A DNA stretch of 64,000 bases from Gyromitra esculenta (lineage: Eukaryota > Ascomycota > Pezizomycetes > Pezizales > Discinaceae): positions 372,001-436,000 of the forward strand of contig JBCAML010000003.1 in the NCBI GenBank assembly GCA_038503075.1, read 5' to 3'. Each line of letters begins with the position of its first letter. Position 1 is the first letter of the stretch. Below the pieces are notes generated by a model that worked only from the letters and a program-made list of their open reading frames with translations, was not told where the DNA came from and made no database searches. A program made the position numbers and the translations under genes. Positions 39,205-50,637 of this stretch are shown piece after piece.

Positions 39205-41727
39205 ATGTCTTCCAACCAAAAAGACGCCGATGAATTCAGCTCCATCACCGAAAAGCTCCATCACGTATCTCTCGGCTCCAAAGGTCAATTCTTCAAGCCT
39301 CAGGATCGGGAGGAAGTAACCCCTATCATCAAGAGCCTCGAAGCTGCGATTAGTAAAGGTGCCACCGCAAAAAAACAAAGTTACTCTTGCAAGAAATCCA
39401 CCTTCCCCGTTGCCGGCACCAAGATGTCTGTCCAATCATGGAAATTCAACGACTGGGACATGAAGAAATACGATCTTCCAATCTATGCCCGTGGTCTCTT
39501 CACCTACCAAGATCCTAAGGATGATCGCCACGAGATCATCATTCGTGGTTACGACAAGTTCTTCAATATCGATGAAGTACACCAAACAAAGTGGCCATGG
39601 ATAGAACAAAATACAAAGGCACCCTACGAAGTGACGGTCAAGGAGAACGGGTGCATCATCTTCATTTCCGGCCTCCCAGATGGAACTCTACTCGTCTGCA
39701 GCAAGCACTCAACCGGTGCTCGTGACGACGTCGAACTTTCACACGCAGTTGCAGGAGAGGAATGGGTCGACAGGCAGCTTAAGCAAATTGGTAAAACCCG
39801 GGCGGACCTAGCGAAAGCTCTCCGTGACGCCAATGCCACCGCTGTGGCCGAGCTCTGCGATGACAACTTTGAGGAGCATGTTCTTGCCTACGAAGATGAT
39901 AGCGCCGGTCTCTATCTCCATGGTATCAACCTTAACCTCCCAACATTTACAACCTACCCCTCCGACGAGGTCCACAGATTTGCCGATGCATGGGGCTTCA
40001 AAAAGGTCGAATATTTCGAAAAAAGAGATGCCAAAAGTCTTCGGCAGTTCCTTGAAGAGGCCGCCGAAACTGGTTCTTGGGACGGCAAGGACGTTGAAGG
40101 GTTCGTCATCCGGTGTAAAGCCCGACATGGCCCCAATGACCCTGTGTGGCACGATTGGTTCTTCAAGTACAAGTTTGAAGAACCATATCTCATGTACCGT
40201 CAGTGGCGCGAATGCACAAAATCTATGATAAGCGGGAAACCACCCAAGGTTCGAAAACACCAGGCCATCACCAAAGAATACCTTGCCTTCGCAGCAAATT
40301 ACTTTCGTGAGCATCCAGAAAGCAAGGCCAAGTACCAAGCCAACCACGGCATTATCAGTCTCCGGAATGCTTTCCTGGACTCGCGTGGCCTTAAGGGAAG
40401 CGATATTATTCGTCAAGAAGCTGCGGCGGGCACTGAGTCAGGCGATGATATCAAAAATAACCTTGTCCTTGTACCTATCGCAACCATCGGGTGCGGGAAG
40501 ACCACTGTTGCATTTGCACTAACGAAGCTTTTCGGGTGGGGACATGTGCAAAACGATAACATCCAGGGCAAGAAGGGTCGTGGTGGAATGTTCGCATCTG
40601 CGATCGTAATGGAGCTTATGAATAGACCTGTTGTTATTGCGGACCGGAACAACCATCAGAAACGGGAAAGGCTGCAGATATTCGAGGACGTGACTCGAGC
40701 TGCCCCTGATGCCCGGTATGTTGCTCTGCATTACGTACACGAAAAGCTGGATGTTCCGACGGAACAACTCCGGGATCGTATTAGAAAGGCAACCCAGAGC
40801 CGTGTATTCGCTCGTGGTGATAATCACCAAACTATCCAAGCAGCCTCATTGTCGCGCGTAGAGATCGAAGGCATCATGGAAGGTTTCTTGCGCAGGTTCG
40901 AATCGCTAGATATGGACACTAACCCCGACAAAAATTTTGACTCGTACATCGACCTGGATCCTGAAGCCGACTCCCGGACAAACCTCGAGACCGTCGTCAC
41001 TAGTTTGAAAACCCTGTACCCCAAACTATTCGAAGAATTGCCAACAGCGGAAGAGTATGATGAAGCTATTGACGCGGCTTTTAAGGAATATACCGTTGAG
41101 ATCAAACACTCCGTTGGCCGTGGCCCCTCCAAAGCTCAAACCCATCGCGCTCAAGGTCAGAACCAGAACGCTCGATCAACACCTCAACTCAATAATAGCG
41201 GGAGCAAAAAGTTCAACAAACCCACTGAGTACTTCGCCATCACCCTTCCTGCGCCTATTATCGCCTCCGCTGTCAGTAAAACTTTCTCAGATATCCCTCA
41301 CGACGTTGCCGCCTTTTATAACTCCCTCAAATCCACCAACCGCGTCCAGTCTGACTTCCACATAACGCTTATACACCGAGCAAGCTCGAAGAAATATTCC
41401 ACTCTGTGGGAATCTTATCAGAAGAAACTGAGGGATTCGAAAGACGACAGCCTCGGGACCACGCAGGTGGAGCTAGAGAAGATAGTTTGGGACGGCCGTG
41501 TCATGGCTATCACAGCCAAGGTTCTAGATGAGGAGTTGAAAGGAGTGAATAAAGTAAAGCATGTCACTGTTGGCACCAAGGACTCTAGTATTAAGCCGAA
41601 AGAATCGAACGATATGTTAGAGAAATGGCTACAGCAAGTAGCCACAGGAGGCTCCGCGATAAGCGAGATACCGCTAGGGGAAAAGGTGATATTAGAGGGG
41701 GTCGTTAAAGCGATTCCGGGGAGGTAG
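39205..41727 (+). CDS. TRL1: Fungal tRNA ligase (three-domain)
   Basis: Joins tRNA exon halves after intron removal and, in the unfolded protein response, HAC1-type mRNA halves. A single 2523-nt exon encodes 840 aa. N-terminal adenylyltransferase: nucleotidyl-lysine K146 in KENG, with downstream motifs DVEGFVIRCK and WFFKYKFEEPY. Central polynucleotide kinase: P-loop TIGCGKTT with K432. C-terminal cyclic phosphodiesterase: the two HxT motifs H719-I-T721 (HITLIHR) and H786-V-T788 (KHVTVGT). All three active sites look intact. The start at 39205 is the first ATG of the frame and follows a pyrimidine-rich leader. The only confidently intronless gene in the window. Confidence 0.96.
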   Translation: MSSNQKDADEFSSITEKLHHVSLGSKGQFFKPQDREEVTPIIKSLEAAISKGATAKKQSYSCKKSTFPVAGTKMSVQSWKFNDWDMKKYDLPIYARGLFTYQDPKDDRHEIIIRGYDKFFNIDEVHQTKWPWIEQNTKAPYEVTVKENGCIIFISGLPDGTLLVCSKHSTGARDDVELSHAVAGEEWVDRQLKQIGKTRADLAKALRDANATAVAELCDDNFEEHVLAYEDDSAGLYLHGINLNLPTFTTYPSDEVHRFADAWGFKKVEYFEKRDAKSLRQFLEEAAETGSWDGKDVEGFVIRCKARHGPNDPVWHDWFFKYKFEEPYLMYRQWRECTKSMISGKPPKVRKHQAITKEYLAFAANYFREHPESKAKYQANHGIISLRNAFLDSRGLKGSDIIRQEAAAGTESGDDIKNNLVLVPIATIGCGKTTVAFALTKLFGWGHVQNDNIQGKKGRGGMFASAIVMELMNRPVVIADRNNHQKRERLQIFEDVTRAAPDARYVALHYVHEKLDVPTEQLRDRIRKATQSRVFARGDNHQTIQAASLSRVEIEGIMEGFLRRFESLDMDTNPDKNFDSYIDLDPEADSRTNLETVVTSLKTLYPKLFEELPTAEEYDEAIDAAFKEYTVEIKHSVGRGPSKAQTHRAQGQNQNARSTPQLNNSGSKKFNKPTEYFAITLPAPIIASAVSKTFSDIPHDVAAFYNSLKSTNRVQSDFHITLIHRASSKKYSTLWESYQKKLRDSKDDSLGTTQVELEKIVWDGRVMAITAKVLDEELKGVNKVKHVTVGTKDSSIKPKESNDMLEKWLQQVATGGSAISEIPLGEKVILEGVVKAIPGR

Positions 41728-42161
41728 AGATGGGAAAGGCGGATGATATTGGTGTTATATGGGTTGTCTTTGCGTTGAAAATTCAGAGGTGTTTAGGATG
41801 AGTCTCTAAGAAGAGTCAGCAAAAGAAAGGGACATGCTTTTTTTTTCTGTCTAAATTTTCCGTTATTTTCAGTTGCTGTATATGAACTCCGTGTTTTTAA
41901 AAAGTCTCTTGCTAGGAAGAGATTAAGCAATGGTTAAACAGCTTACCATTCTATGTTAAAATATAACTCTTACTTTATTACGGAAGTTTCCCGAGAAAAA
42001 GGTCAAATAAAAGAGCAAACCTTTCGTGAAAACCAAGTCAAGCTGGGCTTAAGAAAAGCAGGTTGCTTAATGTCGTTTATTAGATGATTTTGGTGGATAT
42101 AAATTAGAATCTGGTTCCATATAACTTAGTAGTTCTCTTGAAGCTCCCATTTGATATAACT
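41728..42161. other. TRL1 downstream spacer
   Basis: TRL1 3' UTR followed by AT-rich DNA. Nothing recognisable. Confidence 0.5.
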
Positions 42162-42200
42162 GGCCCCCATATTCGGCCCCCATATTCGGCCCCCACATAC
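42162..42200. repeat. 13-bp tandem repeat, three copies
   Basis: GGCCCCCATATTC begins at 42162 and 42175, with a third copy at 42188 differing in its last bases. Non-coding context. Confidence 0.85.
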
Positions 42201-42285
42201 GACTGGATTCCTGTTCCCAGCCTTCAAAAGAAATGGGGCCAACCGGTGAGCTAACCGGCGAATTCCTCAACACGATTAGCGAGTA

Positions 42286-42430
42286 GAGCACTGGAGGGGT
42301 CAGTGAGGTAGAGGGTATAACGAGGCTTGGCGGTCTTGACTAACAAACTGATATACATTTTGTGGCGAAATATTCCATTTGCTACTCAAGCCTCATTATA
42401 CCCTCTGCCTCGCTGACCCCTCCACCGCTC
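42286..42430. mobile_element. 145-bp TA-flanked hairpin (MITE-like) element
   Basis: Terminal inverted repeats of about 44 bp with few mismatches (ends GAGCACTGGAGGGGTCAG and, inverted, GAGCGGTGGAGGGGTCAG) surround a ~57-bp centre. TA dinucleotides flank both sides (42284-42285, 42431-42432). No coding capacity. Fits a non-autonomous Tc1/mariner-type element. Confidence 0.8.
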
Positions 42431-42432
42431 TA

Positions 42433-45400
42433 AAGAAGCTGTAGATTCGGAAGTTTCTACGAGTAGGTGCATTGAATATGTATAGAGTCGATTCGCGGTT
42501 TTTACCCCTCACCGCGATATTTGTTTATCCATGAAAACACGTATGATCACGGCTTCTGTCGTCGATCGATTCTAGGGAATAGACTGATACAATACTTTAA
42601 TGCCTCCAGACTTATGACCGGATTTATGACCTCTCGATAGATCCTGATGGTGGTGTCCTGGGATGCTCTGGTTATTATGGTCCGAGACAAAGAAAATTGA
42701 AACGAGTTAGTAAGGTATTTATAACGGGAAACTTCTTAGCGGGCAATAATTCCGATGGCTGGGTAAGTAATTAACTAAAAACAGAAGGAAAAAAAAATAG
42801 AAATTTCGTGGCAAGGCGACCAAGATCGAGTGATTAAACATGATTATGACATATACGACATCCATGGATAAAAGACTCTGCATGCTTGGAGTGATAAACG
42901 CGAACAGTTCATCAAAGAGAAACTTATACGCTATTCATAATCAGTGTGCGGGAGACGCTCCACCTAAGCCAATTGAACGACGATGGAAGCCCCCCACTCT
43001 AACACGTATCACAACCGTGACCGAAACAAGAACCAGGCTGCTCCACACAACAGCAACACTCACTAAACTTGGTAAATAGAAACTGCAGTTCATGGTGAGA
43101 GAATTACCGTTACTGATCACTTATAGGCCGTATCACCACGTGAGGAGGAGGAAATGTGTTCCTGGTTACGTTATATTTACGACGGCTGCGGCTGCATCGG
43201 TCCGTATATGGTTCAGAGAAGTTGTGGAAACCCCTGCCCCCCAGGCCGTGGGGAAGTTATCATGCAGATTCTCTATAGGTTCTGGTGTGGGCCTTGTTCT
43301 AGTGCTAGATGTAGGAGAGAAGAGGATTTCCGAGGACGTGCAGAAGTGGAGAAAAAGGGCTTGGGGGTGTGGAGAACTTCTAGCTCTTGAGAACACGGCA
43401 ACAAGAGAAAGAGAGTTGAGGATAACAGGCAGAGAAAGAAAAAATAACTTTGTCGACCACCCTACCTGACTACGGATTTGCACTTTGAACAAGATACATA
43501 GCGGCTGCTTAACTATTGTTGCGCCTGAACTGTCTTGATTATACCCTCTAGAGACATCAGGCCGTTCTATCGTATGAGGCTCCTACCATGGAGTTTTCCA
43601 GATTAAGAAGCAAGATAGCGATTTGCTGGATTGGTTTTGCCATTGTAGTCGTGCTAGTGAGGTTAGATAGTCATAATCCTTCATTAAACACGGGTAGAAC
43701 AGTTTTAGGAATGTGAATCGCGACTAAATCAACCGTACTACATGTATTTTCCACTTCCATAGCCAAGAACCAGTGTGGCTATACAGAGAGATACAATGGC
43801 CCAAGCGTAATGGTAAGCTTGTTTACATTAATTTGGAGAGTGCCATGTTTTCTCGCCGGCTCAAAATTTATAGGTATCTATTGGCATTCTTTGCGCCACC
43901 AAGCAAGCCCAATATCGTACGCCGAGATAGCTTCGGTTAAACTAGACCCGATCAGTTACCCAAATATCTTCAAAACCTTTAAGTGGCACATCTGCTTTCT
44001 AATTGTGCACAGATAATAGCCCAAAATTTCCTTATGTCGTCTGAATCACATGATCGATTTAATGATCCATCACGTGATCCTCGGACTTCGGCTGAGTACG
44101 TTTGGGGATTACGAGAGAACTAAACCCCTAGTGATGGCATCGCAAATCAGCAATTGGCCTACACACGCGCATACTTGGGTCAGGGGTGTGGGAATAGGAG
44201 TACCTACATAGAAGCTTGATTCCATTGGACTACGACAATTTCGAGAACGGAAAACCCCGTGGTTCCGACCTCACCCTGACCCATCATGTCTGCCTCGCCT
44301 CAGCCCTAATCAGAACCATTGACATTTCAATCGTGCCTCGCGACACTTAACGGATCTTTGGATATAACCCCAACCCTCAACACTGGCAAGATGAGATCTG
44401 GCGCAGAACAACTGCAACTATGGTGTCAGAATTATGGAACGACCCTTACTACTGAGACAACAACCCTTCCTCCTAATGCTTCCGCCAACACCTTGCCCGC
44501 GATATTATAAATTTGCTGGAAGAAACTTGCTAGCTCTATGAACTGAACCAGAGCCCTTCAATTAAGAACGAGAAATTGGACGAAAACTCGTAGATGGATC
44601 CAATGATCCAACGAATGAGCCTTGTATTGGTTTGGTGCTTGGTGGTCTGAGGTTTGTATCTAGATGTCCGGCATTTAATAATTCCCAGCAACTGGGAAAA
44701 ATCTAATACAAGCGGCTACTCCTCATTGGATCGGGGAACGAGCCGAAGTGAGTACAGCGACAGTAAATATCTAAAAGCAAAGGTGAACAGTTGTTCAGTG
44801 TATCTGCCAGTGGCGCGAATCGATTCCGTAAAAGGCCTGGACCTGCGCTTTAACCTGCAGAGTAGGGCCTCGGGCTTCTGCGGAACAGAGAGGAGAGGGG
44901 TTGACGCATGTAGCTGTGGCAGGGGTGCATAGAGCCACGGGTCTGGGTATGTCACGGGCCGTGTTGAGGTCCGAGACCCCACAACACATATGGTTTATCT
45001 ATCTTTGTTCTGGAAATTGTAAGCTCATATGTCCAATTTCCGGAGAAGACCTATACTCTATAGAGAATGGTGACATGCGGGCAGCTTCCATCGGACGTAA
45101 TACGTGTTTAGTGGAGAACGAGTGACGAACTGTGAATAGTTGCCAAAAAAAGAGGTTCCCATGACACGGTCGGGCTTCGGATTGTACCAATAAGCGTCTT
45201 AGTAGGTAATGGTTTATTTCGTAAAAGATACTAAATATGCATATCAGCCTTGACAACAAACGTGTAGTGGGAAAGATAGTGAATAGTGGGGTTAGACTTA
45301 TAGGCATATCCGAGTATTAGAAACGTGAAACTAGGATCTACAAATTTATTCTTTCAGATCTAAATCTCTGGGTGGACGTTTAGCGTAATCCGATAATATG

Positions 45401-47358
45401 CAGCCCTGCAGCTAGTACTTTTGCGGTTTATTTGCCTCCATACTTGAGCTAGAAGCATTCTTAAAAACAAAAGATACATGTAGCGAACAATCCTGCGGAT
45501 AATACTACATTAACTATGCTTTTTGAGCACATAAATTGTTAACATTATTAGTGGTTTCCTTTTTTAACGATGAGTGATTGACCATGATCTCTGTACGTAT
45601 CTATTCACGGTCTAGTACTGGTATGGTAGAGTAGCAGTTGTGATTGTAATTTGTGTTCGTATCCAGTCGATCAATTGACAGGTCTGGAGAATGGTACCTG
45701 ATTATGCAACAGCACCGCTAGAAAGCATGCTGGCACTTACTGAAAAAGCAAAAAAAAAAAGCTGCCAGAAAGAAATAAAAGTTCCATCCCGCTAGTGCGT
45801 ACCGCAAAAATTACCCTAAGGGGCAATAAGAAAACACATGATCACGATATTTGATTATCTGCGGAGAAAAGGCCGAACAGAGGAGTGCCTAAAGTAAATT
45901 AATCACCAAAAGTTGTTCAATGGAGGATTAATTCCGTAATAGCGTTGCGCTTTCCACCCATACTGTACGGAGAAGAGAAGAGGGACGTCTGCACGTCTAA
46001 TGTCGTGTTGGATGCGTGATGTAGAGGCTGCATGGAGCCGCAGCTCTGGGCCTTGAATTTCGTGGAGGGTGATATCATATTGGTTTAGTTGCTGTGGTTT
46101 ATTCAACATGCTACATGCTGTAGAGTGATCAGCTATGATTTGCAACAAAAAAAAACCATGCCTCGCGGACAGTTTCATTCCCTGCTTGCATCAGTTAAGT
46201 GGCATAAAAAGAAACTACATATAAGTAACCAAAACCCAAAGCCTCAATGTAGTAACTCTAATATGTTTGCTGTTGGCTGCTGCAATGAGACGGCTAACGA
46301 ATAAGTGGAAAAGTGTCGCTTGATAATTGGCGATATGTGCTATTTTACATTGATAGCGGTAAAAGGGTTCGTAGAAATTATTCTCCGCACGAAAAAACTA
46401 ACACGGAGCGCGAGGGCTTTAGGTTGTAAATTTTCTGTAAAAATTAGCTACAAGCTAGGAGTCCTTAAAAGAAAAAGTATGGCGTAATTAAATTCAGCCA
46501 ATGGCGTGGGAGGGTGCTAGTGCAAGGATGATAGTGACCAGGGAAGACACGAGATAGGATTGTGAGGCTCTTAGAAGTTTGGCACACGACGAAGAAGCGT
46601 CTGTTAATCCAATTATGGGGCTCGAACGGAGCAAAGGATTCAGACGACTTTGTGAGGCGTAGTGTCTGGGAAACAGAGTCTATAGTTATTGGATAAAGCA
46701 CCGTCTGGTTGTGCAGGGCCAGGTTGCCCGAAGCATGCAAGCGCCTCTGGGGGAGGACATGAGAAAAAGTATGGTATTGGAACACTGAGTCTTCGCCTCG
46801 CCCCAGAGGATTCATAGGATGCTGTGTGTGGCCATGACGTCCAGTTCATAAGACACACATGTACTCGTGGTAGTGATTGGGGCTCTTGAGAGGTAACGGT
46901 TGGTAAATGCAGGTTCACGCATGCTTTATTGGAAAGCTTTTTTCTATTCTGTGACGTCAATGGTTTTGATTTTCGAATGACCAACGGTGACGAGATTATG
47001 GAATTGTTTTTGACAGATTCCGTTGCTGAGGCTTCGCCAGGTGTACCTTTTTTGCAAAAGTAAACAGTTCGGACCTAATTCCGGCCAGCGAGCGAATATT
47101 TACACTTTTCTATAGGTTGGTAATCTATGCCAAGTCCATGAGAACGATGTCTTCTGAGCTACTCTACATGCACGTATTTTTTTAGATGCAAGTTTCCCCG
47201 CAATTTGTTTAATGAATATATTGTTTATATCTTCCGTTGGGTTCTCCTGATGCTTGAATATAAATACGGCTTTCCTCTAGTATTCTGATTGCCAGTTTAG
47301 ACTTCGAATTCGATTAGATCACTAGAGCCCAACAATCATACCAATTCCAATCAACAAA
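42433..47358. other. 4.9 kb AT-rich gene-poor spacer
   Basis: Only short chance frames, none with family resemblance except a decayed coding-like patch at 44351-44593. TACATGTA occurs at 43739 and 45475. Short poly(A)/poly(T) runs are frequent. The last ~150 bp is the promoter of the aldolase gene. Confidence 0.6.
44351..44593 (+). pseudogene. Possible decayed coding relic
   Basis: One frame reads RIFGYNPNPQHWQDEIWRR and on through ATMVSELWNDPYY for 34 codons. It continues past TGA (44453), TAA (44474) and TAG (44531) through HLARDIINLLEET to a TAG at 44591. The residue make-up is more protein-like than neighbouring DNA, and each stop is one C-to-T change from CGA, CAA or CAG. Source gene unknown; could be chance. 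Confidence 0.25.
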
Positions 47359-48635
47359 ATGCAAACTGCGAATCGGATTAGAACGGCCCTGCAAACCGGT
47401 AGTGGTACTTCTTTCGGGGCTTGGCAGTTGATGCCTGGACAGTACGCTCTTCTCCCTTCCAGCTACACATATATATATTCTTGTTGATCCCAACTATTAG
47501 TCACCTTGCTCGAGTGCTTGCTCGCTCAGGCGTTGACTGGGTCCTTGTTGATACGGAACACGGTAACCTTGACGATGCGACTATGCATGAAGCGGTACAG
47601 GCAATCGCTGGCTGTGGTGTTAGTCCTCTAGTCCGTATCCCAGCTTGCGAAGGATGGATGTTTAAACGTGAGTCATATTTTATTACTTTTATAAAGGATA
47701 AATCACTAAGCTAACACCCTGGATTTTTTTCTGCTTTCAAGGCGCTTTGGACGCTGGCGCCCATGGTGTGATGGTTCCCCTGATATCTACAGCAGATGAC
47801 GCAAGAACAGCAGTGAAATACTCCAAATTTCCACCAATGGGTTTGAGAGGATATGGGAGTCCATTGTAAGCTTCCACTACCCGACGGTCTTGGCTTATGG
47901 TCCATGGGTTTTAAACTGAGTTTTGGATAGCCCGATGGAGGCTTTTGGGATGTCTTCGGCTCTCGAGTATCTTGAGCAGGCAAACGACAGCCTCCTTACA
48001 ATTGTTCAAATCGAGACCAAGGAAGCATTGGACAATGTATGAGTCTGCTCCAATTGAAACACTCGGCCCCACTCTTCTCCTCTCCCAGTCACTACGAGTT
48101 ACGAATATATCTTAACAACAGTAGGTCGATGAAATAGCAGCAGTGGATGGTATCGATGTCCTCTATGTCGGACCGTTTGATCTCGGAAACTCCATTGGTT
48201 TGTTTCTTCCCAATAGTTCACGATATGAACCCATCAGGATATTTTTTTTAATAGCAGAAAGTAGGGCATCCTGTGACCTCCGATACACTCCATCCGAATC
48301 TATATGCTGCAATCGAAAAGGTTCGCAGTGCCGCAGTCGCAGCCGGTAAAGTAGCCGGTATCTACTGTACCAATGGTGATCAAGGTTTGTTCTAGTAACA
48401 CTCTTATCCAAATTCCGAGAATTGAACTGACCAAGCTCACTTGCTTTCCCATGCTGGGGAAACTGTGATCATGAGCACTATGATAGCTCGATTTTTTGTA
48501 CAGAAAGGGCTTCGCATGTTGTCTGTGTCATCGGATGTGGGTGCCATAGGCACGTACATATCGGCATCCCTGGCAAAGGCCAAAGTAGAGGGGGGAGGCG
48601 GTGAGGGTGGGCCTACTGGTCCATATGGAGCATAG
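47359..48635 (+). CDS. HpcH/HpaI aldolase family protein
   Basis: Class II (metal-dependent) pyruvate aldolase of the family that splits 4-hydroxy-2-oxo acids, e.g. 4-hydroxy-2-oxoheptanedioate or 2-keto-3-deoxyrhamnonate aldolases. Exons 47359-47441, 47501-47667, 47742-47865, 47931-48036, 48125-48197, 48265-48384 and 48436-48635 sum to 873 nt, 290 aa. TIM-barrel motifs in order: GAWQLMPG, DWVLVDTEHGN, SPLVRIPA, RALDAGAHGVMVPLI, metal-binding Glu in VQIETKEALDN, the YVGPFDLGNSIG motif with metal-binding Asp, and a C-terminal Gly-rich tail GGGGEGGPTGPYGA. Six small introns, all GT-AG. It stands alone between two spacers, so its physiological substrate cannot be told. Confidence 0.92.
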
Positions 48636-50637
48636 AGGCTAGAACAAGACTCTGTGGGGGGTGATATACATTCTGTATGCCGAATATTGAGATCTAGACT
48701 GGTAACGCGATTAGGAAGAATTTGTACCGGGAGCTGCTGAGAGTTAGTTATGTAGGAACATTTAAGAAAATCTTATAAAACATCAAATACCGAGTCGGTA
48801 GCCAGTCCGAGTATCCGCATAAACCAAAGCCCAATCGCTTTTGAAGCGATAAAAATAATAATGCGACAGGGTGTTATAGAGGTGGGGTAGATAGAGGGCA
48901 CGACGGGTGTAAAAGCAAATATACCTGTTGCCTAGAGACGAGTGATAATTCATGACATTCAAAGTTCGTCTATGATCAGCAATATGTATCAGCAATCAGA
49001 AGTTTACGTACATGCTGGTCCAAACTAAAATTTAGGTACAGGTAACCTGCAGTCTTATCCATAATTTTGGGAAACCCCCGCAAGTGCTGTGAATCGAACC
49101 TGGTTATTGGTCTCACGTGCGCAAGCGAAACCTGCATCACCATCTTAGCTCCTTTCCAGGGCTGACTTACTAAAAAGATCCCGCACTATTTTTTGCCGAT
49201 TGTCTCAGAGCATGCGAGGCTGCGAAATATGTATCCGAATCTGACTCTGAGCAACGTGTTGATCAGTCTCTCTTGTCCACCAGGTTGCAAGAACCCCAAT
49301 CAGGCGGTAATTTAAAGATACAAGAAATCTATCCTGTAGAGATTTAGCCTCTGCGTCTCTTAATGGAGATGGCAGTGTACCCCCGCACTATATTCATAGC
49401 GAGCACTTAGGCAAGTCACCTTGTATCATACTGTTACGGGCTTCTCCGACTTCTCCGGCATTTACGTGGTTGATTTTCTTATCTCTTTCCTTTAAGACAC
49501 GCGGCAGAAAGCTGTTTTCGAGAGTAACGACGTGTTTCTCTGAGATGCAACTTAGAGTCGGACGTCTCTTTAGATAGAAAGGCGAGTAAGTACTGTAGGC
49601 ATATGGCGTAACGTGTTGCCAGATGCCAGATAGCAGCAAGACCAGTCAAACATGGCGAGTGATACGTTATGGAGTGTAGATGCAGAGAGTGCCATGCAGT
49701 CTGACGCCGATAAACTGGGGAAGAAAGGTGATCCCAGGCAGTCATCCGAGGGTATCAGTGAGATCCAAGACAACGTGAGCGTTTCTATATGCGGAAGGGA
49801 GCGCTACCAGCTGTGGCGTGTGCTTAGTAAAAGTGAAACATTAACACAACTACATTTAAACAAATGCATATATATTGAATCGGAACTTGAGTATATAAAA
49901 GACAAATAGCCAGAGCTGTTGCCGTTAAATGGGTCTGAAGTTTATGGCTGCGGTTTGTGGTAGTATACGCATTTAAATGTTTAGTATGTGTATCGCAGAT
50001 TTCGTGTGGCGGGCAGAGTCACATGCACCTGGTCTAGTAAAGCGAGTCAAGTCACAGAGTATCACTCGGTAAAATTAGTACACGGCGATGGTTTTTTTGC
50101 GCAGAAACCTACTTACATATATTTATTTATCATCTCATTTACCACATTCGACTCGTAGGTTTTACGTAGATAACGTAGATATCGGGGAGAATTATATCTG
50201 ATAAAGGTGTTTTACATTAACGCTCAAACAAAAACCTAGAATCAACACAAGCACCAACATAAGTTATGAGTTTTAAGTATATGTATTTTATATTGCTCCT
50301 GACTCATACGATGACGTCGTACTCGCAAAAACTAAGCACAGAGAGCCAGCACAAAAAAGGTCATAATGCAAACAACCGCCATCCGTATCACTCTTATTGT
50401 TCTCTAAGAAATATACGTTAGATGCTACGTCATACCGCGGGTAATCGCTCCTCCACCAATCTTTTTGGAATCAAAAGCAAAAATATAATCTGCAACAAGA
50501 TTGCGCATCAAAATGAAATAAAAAGTAGTATAAGGAGAAAAAAGAAAGGCGAAATAACGGAAAGCAGGAAAGCAGGAAAGCATGAGAGCAAGAGAGCAGG
50601 AATGAAAAACGGTTGTGTATCTTTGTTATCGTGTGAA
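48636..50637. other. 2.0 kb spacer between aldolase gene and ENA ATPase
   Basis: AT-rich DNA with the aldolase 3' UTR at the left and ENA 3' UTR at the right (A/G-rich near 50500-50600). The one notable element is a pol III-like promoter on the minus strand at 49091-49151. No gene seen. Confidence 0.55.
49091..49151 (-). ncRNA. tRNA-like pol III internal promoter (SINE-like or tRNA relic)
   Basis: On the minus strand an A-box-like GAGCTAAGATGG (49151-49140) is followed about 50 nt later by a B box GGTTCGATTC (49100-49091) that matches GWTCRANNC perfectly. The segment does not fold as a proper tRNA: the T-stem mispairs and no matching acceptor stem is seen. Best read as a tRNA-derived SINE fragment or decayed tRNA. 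Confidence 0.35.

Noticed and set aside
43092..43469. 125-codon + strand frame in the large spacer
   Set aside because: No domain, no splice-like context, composition like random AT/GC mix; treated as chance.
49652..49909. 85-codon + strand frame starting MASDTLWSVDAES
   Set aside because: Short, no recognised similarity, tail is AT-rich; insufficient evidence for a gene.
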